From NCBI GenBank assembly GCA_014378805.1, contig JACMMY010000289.1:1-6529 (forward strand): a DNA stretch of 6,529 nucleotides. Direction: 5' to 3'. Shown piece after piece: positions 1 to 5,075 of the stretch (the stretch's first letter is position 1; each line of letters begins with the position of its first letter). Source of the stretch: Moraxellaceae bacterium (GTDB taxonomy: Bacteria; Pseudomonadota; Gammaproteobacteria; Pseudomonadales; Moraxellaceae). Made by a program: the position numbers and the translations under genes. Below the pieces are notes generated by a model. That model saw only the letters and a program-made list of their open reading frames with translations. It was not told where the DNA came from and did no database searches.

Positions 1-3
1 CGG

Positions 4-101
4 CTGATTTTTGAAAAGCTGTTTACAGCAAAAGAATTTGAATACTGATTTTTAAAACCTGATTTTGAAGTCTCGATTTTTAAAATCATTATTTTAAAAC
101 C
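4..101. repeat. degenerate AT-rich repeats in the tsf leader
   Basis: The spacer before tsf is built of imperfect copies of a short unit of the type CTGATTTTTRAAA. Copies are seen near 4-18, 45-60, 59-70, 74-87 and 89-101, with different spacing between them. No complete gene is visible here. Frame 2 reads GGC-TGA at 2-7, which could be the last codon and stop of an upstream gene (rpsB would be expected), but too little is present to assign it. The copies could be slippage products or simply biased composition. Confidence 0.35.
78..99 (+). promoter_or_regulatory. A/T-only perfect hairpin upstream of tsf
   Basis: The arms TTTTAAAAT (78-86) and ATTTTAAAA (91-99) are exact reverse complements around the four-base loop CATT (87-90). 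The structure ends 10 bases before the tsf ribosome binding site. An A-U-only stem is thermodynamically weak and no U-tract follows, so it does not look like a terminator. It could keep the tsf leader accessible, act as an RNase E entry region, or be a protein-binding dyad. Its presence is seen directly; any function is inference. Confidence 0.4.
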
Positions 102-109
102 TAATTATT

Positions 110-115
110 GAGGAA
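110..115 (+). promoter_or_regulatory. ribosome binding site deciding the tsf start
   Basis: GAGGAA lies 6 bases before the ATG at 122, which is good Shine-Dalgarno spacing. The in-frame ATG at 116 directly abuts this motif and cannot use it. The EF-Ts family N-terminus (MA-[ED]-ITAS) also begins at 122. Confidence 0.8.
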
Positions 116-121
116 ATGAAA

Positions 122-1012
122 ATGGCAGACATTACTGCAAGCATGGTTAAAGAGCTACGTGATCGCACTGGCCTTGGCATGATGGATTGTAAAAAAGCAC
201 TCGGCGAAGCGGGTGGCGACATCGAAGTAGCGATTGACAACATGCGTAAATCTGGCCAAGCGAAAGCGGCTAAGAAAGCAGGTAACATCGCAGCTGACGG
301 CGCAATCGTGATTGCACAAGCTGAAGGTCGTGCATTGTTGGTTGAAATCAACAGCCAAACTGACTTCGTTGCGAAAGACGAAAACTTCACCGTATTTGCA
401 AACAAAGTGGCTGAAATTGCTTTAGCAAACAACACTGCTGATGTTGCTGCGATCGCTGCGTTGCCTTATGGCGATGGTCAAACTATCGAAGAAGCGCGTG
501 TTTCTTTGGTTCAAAAAATCGGTGAAAACATTCAGATCCGCCGCGCTGCGTTGGTTGAAGGCGCAACTTTGGCAACGTATCGCCACGGTCTGAAAATCGG
601 TGTTGTTGTTGCATACACGGGTGGTGATGTTGAAACGGGTAAAGGTATTGCAATGCACGTTGCTGCATTCAACCCAATGGCAATCAATGCAGAAGACGTT
701 CCAGCGGATGTACTTGCACGCGAAAAAGAAATTTTCGCAGCTAAAGCACGTGAATCAGGTAAACCAGAAGCAATCGTTGAAAAAATGATTACTGGTAGCT
801 TGGACAAATACTTGAACGAAGTGACTTTGACTCGCCAAGCATACGTCATCGACAACGAAAAGAAAGTTGGCGACGTACTGAAAGCTGTTGGTCAAACGGT
901 TAACACCATCGTTCGTTTAGAAGTGGGTGAAGGTATCGAGAAGAAAGTAGATAACTTTGCTGAAGAAGTTGCTGCTGCGACTGCTGCTGCATCGGCGGCT
1001 GCTGCAGGCTGA
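122..1012 (+). CDS. tsf: translation elongation factor Ts (EF-Ts)
   Basis: EF-Ts is the cytoplasmic guanine-nucleotide exchange factor that releases GDP from EF-Tu so that it can bind GTP and aminoacyl-tRNA again. The product has 296 residues, close to the proteobacterial norm of about 283. The N-terminal UBA-like domain (residues 1-55) carries the family signature ELRDRTGLGMMDCKKAL. The TDFV motif at 80-83 supplies the Asp-Phe pair that disturbs the Mg/nucleotide site of EF-Tu. The core follows, with KIGENIQIRR and the IAMHVAA segment, then the C-terminal module ending VGEGIEKKVDNFAEEVA. The last 13 residues (from nucleotide 971) are an Ala-rich tail coded by repeated GCN codons, slightly longer than in E. 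coli. The start at 122 is chosen over 116 from the ribosome binding site and family alignment. The gene normally follows rpsB, which would lie just left of the window. A terminator follows 45 bases after the stop. Confidence 0.98.
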   Translation: MADITASMVKELRDRTGLGMMDCKKALGEAGGDIEVAIDNMRKSGQAKAAKKAGNIAADGAIVIAQAEGRALLVEINSQTDFVAKDENFTVFANKVAEIALANNTADVAAIAALPYGDGQTIEEARVSLVQKIGENIQIRRAALVEGATLATYRHGLKIGVVVAYTGGDVETGKGIAMHVAAFNPMAINAEDVPADVLAREKEIFAAKARESGKPEAIVEKMITGSLDKYLNEVTLTRQAYVIDNEKKVGDVLKAVGQTVNTIVRLEVGEGIEKKVDNFAEEVAAATAAASAAAAG

Positions 1013-1057
1013 TTTTAAGTCAACGTTAGCAATTCATTTTGCTGACCTTGCCTAAAC

Positions 1058-1086
1058 AAAACCTCGCTTTATGCGGGGTTTTTTTT
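1058..1086. terminator. intrinsic terminator of tsf, probably bidirectional
   Basis: The stem pairs AACCTCGC (1060-1067) with GCGGGGTT (1073-1080), with one G-U pair and loop TTTAT. Flanking A and T residues extend it. A run of T (1079-1086) follows on the plus strand, as expected for Rho-independent termination of tsf. Read on the minus strand, the same stem is followed by TTTTGTTT, so it could also end the convergent fadL-like transcript, which stops about 100 bases away. Confidence 0.85.
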
Positions 1087-1183
1087 GTAGGGGGATTCGC
1101 TGTTGTATGTTGGAAATATGCCGTGAGCGGCACTGAAGGTTTTAAAAAATCAAGGAAAGTCGAGTTTGAGTTAAGACAATCCC

Positions 1184-2461
1184 TTAAAACTTATGATTCC
1201 ATGCTACGCCATATGAGTTTTCTTGCAGTTGAATGTTTGCATTCCCGCCACCAAAACCTGAATGCGGAAAGCCGACGGGGATTGAGTTGGCGCCATTGAC
1301 TTTCTGATCGAAAGCATGGGTATAGGATGCGCTAATATCATCTTTCGCATTGATGGCCCAGCTTGCACCCAAAGTCAGGTGCTTTTCAATCGTCGCAGGC
1401 GCAAGGATGTTCAAGAACGTCTCACTCTGTGGAATCGGTTGTTGGTTAATGCTAAATCCACCTCGAAGTGTGAGTTGAGGTGTGGCTTGCCAAACTGCAC
1501 CTAATTTATAAACATCAACATCTTGCCAGCCAAAACCAGAGCCATCTTTCGCACCCAGAGGTTTACCTTGGAGTAGTGCGCCAAATGAGTTGCCGACCGC
1601 AGCAACATCGCTATATAAAATCCGTTGCCAGTCAAAGCCAATGGTGAGATTGTTGAGTGGTTTCACTGCAAAACCTAACGTGTAGTTTTCTGGCACGTCA
1701 AAACGACCATTGTCGGCAAATAGTCCAGCATATTGATCGAATTTACTCATTCTGGTTTTGGTTTGATAGCTTGCGCCGAGTGAAAGGTAGTCATTGAACT
1801 TACCGATCCAGCCGATACGTGCGCCTACGCCGTAAGAGTCGTCATTGCCATTGTTGCTGATATGACTTGGGTCTTGCGAGAAGCCGCCAAATACACTGAT
1901 GCCTTTGGCATTGAAGCGTTGATAAACGATATTGGCCGCAATACCAATACTGTTGTGGTCGTTAATTTTCCATCCAACAGCAGGGGAGATAAAGAGTTGC
2001 TCCAAGTTGACACCAGCCGTTCCAGTTGCGCCAAAGCGTCCGTATGGGTTCACTTTGTAGTTGGTGTTCATGCCGCCATTGCCATAGGCCGCGATGCCTA
2101 ATGTCACATCATCATTCAATGGATGGCTATAACCAATATTGGGAATGTAAAAGGTTTTGACGCCATTGCCGTCATAGTTGGCATCTGGGCCAAAGGCATT
2201 GCCTATGATGTTTGCTGAACGATCTGGTGCGAAAACATCGAGACCAATATTAAGTTGATGTCCTAGCTGAGTCAGTCCTGCTGGATTGATTGCAATGGTG
2301 AGTGCATCTTGTGGCAGTGCGGCACCGACGCCTGCGACGGCTTCATTATTAATACCATAACCACTGGCAAAATAACCGCTGGTTGCATGGGCGGCATTTA
2401 ATGAAAATAGCGCAAATGCAACGCCTAAACTTAATGTGGAAGGTGAAAATTTGCGAGTCAT
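1184..2461 (-). CDS. FadL/OmpP1/TodX-family outer-membrane transport protein
   Basis: This is a 425-residue outer-membrane beta-barrel of the family that takes up long-chain fatty acids or other hydrophobic compounds such as aromatic hydrocarbons. Residues 1-26 form a signal peptide: a basic start (MTRK), a hydrophobic core (LSLGVAFALFSL) and an AHA cleavage site before TSGYF. The mature N-terminus shows the family's plug region, with GVGAALPQDALTIAINPAGL (44-63) holding the NPAGL signature. The rest is rich in alternating, aromatic-flanked strand segments, and the protein ends YGVAWNHKF with a C-terminal Phe, the usual beta-barrel assembly signal. The start is placed at 2461, not the in-frame ATG at 2488, because GAGGA lies 7 bases upstream and the signal peptide begins there. 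The gene is convergent to tsf and divergent from pyrH, so it is an independent unit. The substrate cannot be read from sequence, so no fadL symbol is assigned. Confidence 0.93.
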   Translation of the reverse strand: MTRKFSPSTLSLGVAFALFSLNAAHATSGYFASGYGINNEAVAGVGAALPQDALTIAINPAGLTQLGHQLNIGLDVFAPDRSANIIGNAFGPDANYDGNGVKTFYIPNIGYSHPLNDDVTLGIAAYGNGGMNTNYKVNPYGRFGATGTAGVNLEQLFISPAVGWKINDHNSIGIAANIVYQRFNAKGISVFGGFSQDPSHISNNGNDDSYGVGARIGWIGKFNDYLSLGASYQTKTRMSKFDQYAGLFADNGRFDVPENYTLGFAVKPLNNLTIGFDWQRILYSDVAAVGNSFGALLQGKPLGAKDGSGFGWQDVDVYKLGAVWQATPQLTLRGGFSINQQPIPQSETFLNILAPATIEKHLTLGASWAINAKDDISASYTHAFDQKVNGANSIPVGFPHSGFGGGNANIQLQENSYGVAWNHKF

Positions 2462-2468
2462 GGGTTCA

Positions 2469-2473
2469 TCCTC
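2469..2473 (-). promoter_or_regulatory. ribosome binding site deciding the fadL-like start
   Basis: GAGGA on the minus strand is spaced 7 bases from the ATG at 2461-2459. The upstream in-frame ATG at 2488-2486 has no comparable motif and would add nine acidic or polar residues in front of a good signal peptide. Confidence 0.7.
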
Positions 2474-2552
2474 AATCGTGATGTTCATTGGTTGAGGATA
2501 GTGTAGGGTGCAGTGGCTTATCTTAAAAAATAATCATTTACGATAATTTAAG

Positions 2553-2603
2553 CACTTAATTGTATAAGTGGTGTCAGAAGAATAAGTGAGACCTACTTCA
2601 TTC
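2553..2603 (-). promoter_or_regulatory. candidate promoter/operator of the fadL-like gene
   Basis: On the minus strand the sequence reads CACTTA-TACAAT-TAAGTG (2570-2553). This is a perfect 6-base inverted repeat whose spacer, TACAAT, matches the sigma70 -10 consensus at five of six positions. A second CACTTAT copy (2588-2582) lies 18 bases upstream, where the -35 element would sit, and is itself half of an imperfect dyad (GAATAAGT at 2580-2587 with ACTTCATTC at 2595-2603). The -35 match is poor. The layout suits a regulated promoter with a regulator binding at -10 and -35. The repeats are seen; promoter and operator function are inference. The implied leader would be about 90 bases. Confidence 0.4.
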
Positions 2604-2627
2604 TTTAAACAGTTAGCAATGCCCTTG

Positions 2628-2652
2628 ATGATTGGTTGTTTTCAATAATCAT
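2628..2652. repeat. AT-rich bulged inverted repeat
   Basis: ATGATT (2628-2633) pairs with AATCAT (2647-2652). Inside it TTG (2636-2638) pairs with CAA (2643-2645), giving a ten- to eleven-pair stem with one bulged G, one G-U pair and a TTTT loop. No T-run follows on either strand, so a terminator is unlikely. It could be a protein-binding site in the divergent promoter region, or chance in AT-rich DNA. Confidence 0.3.
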
Positions 2653-2675
2653 ATAAATACACAGAAAATCATGTG

Positions 2676-2701
2676 CGCCGCCGCTTACGTTCATCGCCGC
2701 C
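2676..2701. repeat. GC-rich direct repeats in an AT-rich spacer
   Basis: CGCCGCC occurs at 2676-2682 and again at 2695-2701, a 19-base period, inside otherwise AT-rich DNA. On the minus strand the same island is read by an ATG-started 14-codon frame (2713-2669, MVTKGGDERKRRRT), which is unusually basic. Its only Shine-Dalgarno-like sequence (GGTGAGG) is one base from the ATG. I do not recognise the peptide and do not call it a gene. Confidence 0.3.
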
Positions 2702-2761
2702 TTTTGTTACCATGCCTCACCGTAAATTGATGTTATTTTGCCTATTGTGATGTTTAAAAAA

Positions 2762-2791
2762 ATGACATCTCGTTATGCTTAAATTTATATC
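2762..2791 (+). promoter_or_regulatory. possible sigma70 promoter of pyrH
   Basis: ATGACA (2762-2767, five of six bases of TTGACA) is followed after 18 bases by TATATC (2786-2791, four of six bases of TATAAT). Transcription would begin near 2798 and give a short leader of about 20 bases containing the pyrH ribosome binding site. If correct, the in-frame ATG at 2775 would lie upstream of the transcript start. This is a visual match only. Confidence 0.3.
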
Positions 2792-2807
2792 CTTTCCTAA
2801 TTCACTC

Positions 2808-2811
2808 GGAG
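2808..2811 (+). promoter_or_regulatory. ribosome binding site deciding the pyrH start
   Basis: GGAG is spaced 8 bases from the ATG at 2820. This favours 2820 over the in-frame ATG at 2775, which has no Shine-Dalgarno motif and would add 15 residues not found in the family. Confidence 0.7.
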
Positions 2812-2819
2812 TGCCCGTC

Positions 2820-3548
2820 ATGACAGAAAAAAGCCCACGCTTTTCGCGAATTTTACTGAAACTGTCTGGTGAGGCCTTAGCGGGTAACAAAGATATGGGG
2901 ATTGATGCTGATATCCTCGATCAAATGAGTTTATCTATTGCGCACTTGGTCGGTTTAGGCGTACAAGTGGGTATCGTGGTTGGCGGTGGTAATCTCTATC
3001 GCGGCAGTCAGTTGCAAAAAGATGGCTTGGTCGGACGAGTGACTGGCGACCAAATGGGCATGCTCGCAACCGTGATGAATGGCTTAGCATTGCGTGATGC
3101 ACTTGAGCGTCGAAATATTAAAACCCGTTTGATGTCAGCAATCGCGATCAATGGCGTGGTTGAACAGTATTCGAGCCGTAATGCGATTCGTTTCCTCAAA
3201 GCGGGCGATGTCTGTATTTTTGTCGCAGGTACGGGTAATCCATTCTTTACGACCGATACAGCAGCGTGTTTGCGTGGTATTGAAATCGAAGCGAAATTGA
3301 TTCTGAAAGCGACCAAAGTAGATGGTGTCTATAACAAAGACCCGAATAAATTTGATGATGCTGTCCGTTACGAACGTCTAACCTTTGATCAGGTTTTAGA
3401 TGAAAAATTGGAAGTGATGGATTTAACCGCAATTTGTTTGTGTCGCGACCATGATGTGCCGCTTCAGGTGTTTAATATGAATAAACCCGGTGCATTGTTG
3501 AGCGTTGTGATGGATGGTAATGAAGGCACACGTGTTAGCAGAATCTGA
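2820..3548 (+). CDS. pyrH: uridylate kinase (UMP kinase)
   Basis: PyrH phosphorylates UMP to UDP with ATP in the cytoplasm, the step that commits new pyrimidines to UTP and CTP. The family is a hexameric amino-acid-kinase fold enzyme, usually activated by GTP and inhibited by UTP. The product has 242 residues, matching E. coli PyrH (241). Visible motifs in order are the phosphate-binding ILLKLSGEAL (11-20), the glycine loop GGGNLYRG (55-62), DQMGMLAT (77-84), the UMP-binding GTGNPFFTTDT (137-147), and KVDGVYNKDP (166-175) near the nucleotide site. All key segments are intact. It opens the rightward gene set and is followed after 129 bases by frr. That gap has no strong terminator, so cotranscription is possible, although frr may have its own promoter in the gap. 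In many relatives pyrH directly follows tsf; here the fadL-like gene intervenes. Confidence 0.97.
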   Translation: MTEKSPRFSRILLKLSGEALAGNKDMGIDADILDQMSLSIAHLVGLGVQVGIVVGGGNLYRGSQLQKDGLVGRVTGDQMGMLATVMNGLALRDALERRNIKTRLMSAIAINGVVEQYSSRNAIRFLKAGDVCIFVAGTGNPFFTTDTAACLRGIEIEAKLILKATKVDGVYNKDPNKFDDAVRYERLTFDQVLDEKLEVMDLTAICLCRDHDVPLQVFNMNKPGALLSVVMDGNEGTRVSRI

Positions 3549-3666
3549 AGACACGTGACTTGTCACCCAATTTTGATTTAAATCTTGATATGTTTTTAGT
3601 TTTATCTTGCGTGTGAATGTCAGCTCAATCAAGAGCAAAACACTTAAAACAACGTATCCAAAATGA

Positions 3667-3670
3667 AGGA
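3667..3670 (+). promoter_or_regulatory. ribosome binding site deciding the frr start
   Basis: AGGA lies 7 bases before the ATG at 3678. The two in-frame ATGs at 3663 and 3672 lie before or one base after it and cannot use it. The family N-terminus M-[LI]-x-D-[LI]-[KR]-K-D also starts at 3678. Confidence 0.75.
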
Positions 3671-3677
3671 AATGAAT

Positions 3678-4232
3678 ATGTTAAATGATCTTAAAAAAGA
3701 CGGCGAAATTCGGATGCGTAAAAGCATTGAATCTCTTGAATCAGGCTTTTCACGCGTGCGCACAGGTCGTGCACATCCAGCGATGCTGAAAGATGTTATG
3801 GTGCCTTATTACGGGTCTGATGTGGCGCTGAATCAAGTGGCAAACGTTGGAGTCGATGATGCGCGTACTTTGGTCGTGCAGCCGTTTGAGCGCAGTATGA
3901 CTAGCGCGATTGACAAAGCAATCCGCGAAAGTGACTTGGGTCTCAATCCGATTTCGGGTGATGTGATTCGTGTGCCGCTACCTGCATTGACCGAAGAAAC
4001 CCGTAAGAATATGCAGAAATTAGCACGCGGTGAAGCTGAAAATGCACGTGTTGCAATTCGGAATATTCGCCGTGACATCTTGGGTGACGTGAAAGACTTA
4101 TTGAAAGAAAAAGAAATTTCTGAAGATGATGAACGCCGTACTAGTGATGAAGTACAGAAATTGACAGATAAATACATTGCGGAAATCGAGAAGCAATTAG
4201 CGGCGAAAGAAGCCGAATTGTTGCAGGTTTAA
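3678..4232 (+). CDS. frr: ribosome recycling factor (RRF)
   Basis: RRF works with EF-G and GTP to split post-termination 70S ribosomes into subunits. It is essential in bacteria. The product has 184 residues against 185 in E. coli. The elongated three-helix domain I is formed by the N-terminal helix (about 1-30, with MRKSIESLESGF and then RTGRAHPAML) and the C-terminal half, with RGEAENARVAIRNIRRD, the charged KEKEISEDDERR stretch, and the final helix ending AAKEAELLQV. Between them domain II carries VPYYGSDVALNQVANV, RTLVVQPFERSM, AIRESDLGLNP and IRVPLPALTEETR. All family blocks are present and in order. The start at 3678 rests on the ribosome binding site and alignment. The stop TAA (4230-4232) is separated from the uppS start codon by one codon in the same frame, which suggests translational coupling. 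Confidence 0.97.
   Translation: MLNDLKKDGEIRMRKSIESLESGFSRVRTGRAHPAMLKDVMVPYYGSDVALNQVANVGVDDARTLVVQPFERSMTSAIDKAIRESDLGLNPISGDVIRVPLPALTEETRKNMQKLARGEAENARVAIRNIRRDILGDVKDLLKEKEISEDDERRTSDEVQKLTDKYIAEIEKQLAAKEAELLQV
4225..4228 (+). promoter_or_regulatory. weak ribosome binding site for the TTG start of uppS
   Basis: AGGT within the last codons of frr lies 7 bases before the TTG at 4236. It is short and the start codon is rare, so efficient initiation probably depends on ribosomes finishing frr. Confidence 0.5.
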
Positions 4233-4235
4233 GTT

Positions 4236-5075
4236 TTGTCTGCGCCAGATCTCACTGATCGTCCTAAGGGGCACATCACAAACTTGCCGTGTCATGTTGC
4301 GATCATTATGGATGGCAATAATCGCTATGGTCGTCAGCATCATTTACATGATGGTGGTGGTCATGTGGCGGGTAAAGATCAGCTTGACCTCATCACGCAG
4401 CACGCGCGTAAAGTGGGTGTTGAAGTATTGACAGTGTTTGCGTTTTCAAGTGAGAACTGGCGTCGTCCCCCCGATGAAGTCGCCTTGTTAATGCAACTGT
4501 TTGAACAAGTGGTTCAAGACCAAGTGCCTCGAATGCTTGAGCAAAACATTGCGATGCGTTTCATTGGTGATCGTTCGAAAATGACTGAACGTTTACAGCA
4601 TTTGATGCAAGCTGCTGAAGAAGTCACTGCACCCAATGCACAAATGATTATGGTCATTGCCATTAGTTATGGTGGTTTGTGGGATATGGCGCAAGCGGCG
4701 AAGCGGCTCGCATTGGCAGTGCAAGCAGGCAAAATGTCTGTTGATGAGATTGATGAAGTCAGCATGCAGCAACAAGTAGAAATGGGTGATTTGCCTCCTG
4801 TGGATTTATTGATCCGGACGGGTGGAGAGTATCGATTATCCAACTTTGTGCTTTGGCAATCTGCCTACGCAGAGTTATATTTTACTGATACGTTATGGCC
4901 TGCATTTGATGAGGCTGAGTTTGATCGCGCATTGGGTCAGTTTTCATTTCGTGAGCGTCGTTTTGGTCGCACCAGTGAGCAAGTTTTAGAGCATGAAACA
5001 AACCACAAACCCAATAACTTAATAAATAACCAAAATAATTATCATTATTTAGATCAGGTAAAAAAACATGTTTGA
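4236..5075 (+). CDS. uppS: isoprenyl transferase, undecaprenyl diphosphate synthase type
   Basis: This cis-prenyltransferase adds isopentenyl diphosphate units to farnesyl diphosphate to make undecaprenyl diphosphate, the lipid carrier for peptidoglycan and surface polysaccharides. It has 279 residues against 253 in E. coli. Numbering matches E. coli through the core: catalytic Asp26 in HVAIIMDGN, FAFSSENWRRP (68-78, with Ser71, Asn74, Arg77), Arg194 and Arg200 in IRTGGEYRLSNF, and Glu213 in AYAELYF. The usual GNGRW is GNNRY here (Asn29, Tyr31), and the usual NYGG is SYGG (144-147). From residue 255 the protein has an Asn-rich tail not expected for the family. The start is TTG: the frr stop codon is in frame just upstream, the next start-type codon (TTG 4284) is only three codons before the HVAIIMDGN block, and no ATG occurs before Met25 inside it. 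The gene overlaps cdsA by 8 bases. Product-length specificity is assumed from context. Confidence 0.93.
   Translation: MSAPDLTDRPKGHITNLPCHVAIIMDGNNRYGRQHHLHDGGGHVAGKDQLDLITQHARKVGVEVLTVFAFSSENWRRPPDEVALLMQLFEQVVQDQVPRMLEQNIAMRFIGDRSKMTERLQHLMQAAEEVTAPNAQMIMVIAISYGGLWDMAQAAKRLALAVQAGKMSVDEIDEVSMQQQVEMGDLPPVDLLIRTGGEYRLSNFVLWQSAYAELYFTDTLWPAFDEAEFDRALGQFSFRERRFGRTSEQVLEHETNHKPNNLINNQNNYHYLDQVKKHV

Larger units (their letters stand above)
2462..2819. other. divergent intergenic region between the fadL-like gene and pyrH
   Basis: This 358-base spacer has no protein-coding gene I can support. It is AT-rich apart from a short GC-rich island (2674-2701). From left to right it holds the ribosome binding site and leader of the fadL-like gene, a dyad around a -10-like hexamer (2553-2603), a bulged AT-rich hairpin (2628-2652), the GC-rich direct repeats with a 14-codon minus-strand reading frame (2669-2713), and a plausible pyrH promoter and ribosome binding site (2762-2811). 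It must carry promoters in both directions, because both flanking genes start from it. Confidence 0.7.

Noticed and set aside
18..29. GCTG/CAGC mini-hairpin in the tsf leader
   Set aside because: It is a four-pair stem with no U-tract and no context pointing to a function.
94..435. 113-codon minus-strand reading frame over the start of tsf
   Set aside because: It lies opposite strongly conserved EF-Ts coding sequence, has no recognisable protein features, and arises from the codon bias of the real gene.
532..855. 107-codon minus-strand reading frame inside tsf
   Set aside because: It is a shadow of the conserved EF-Ts core. No family motif or ribosome binding site was seen.
1119..1132. TGCCG/CGGCA hairpin downstream of the fadL-like gene as its own terminator
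   Set aside because: It has a five-pair stem with no T-run on the minus strand. The stronger stem at 1058-1086 is a better candidate for ending this transcript.
1039..1299. 86-codon plus-strand frame across the tsf terminator into the fadL-like gene
   Set aside because: It runs through a clear terminator stem and the antisense of the conserved FadL C-terminus, and it does not start with ATG.
1862..2101. 79-codon plus-strand frame inside the fadL-like gene
   Set aside because: It is antisense to well-supported beta-barrel coding sequence and has no independent evidence.
2730..2782. Short plus-strand frames upstream of pyrH (6 and 10 codons) as possible leader peptides
   Set aside because: They have no ribosome binding sites and no attenuator-type hairpins with a U-tract before pyrH, and they lie upstream of or within the likely pyrH promoter.
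3555..3566. Small hairpin after the pyrH stop (GTGA/TCAC) as a terminator
   Set aside because: The stem is only 4-5 pairs and no uninterrupted U-tract follows it; it is too weak to call.
3623..3636. GCTC/GAGC mini-hairpin in the pyrH-frr gap
   Set aside because: It is a four-pair stem followed by A-rich rather than T-rich sequence, within chance expectation.
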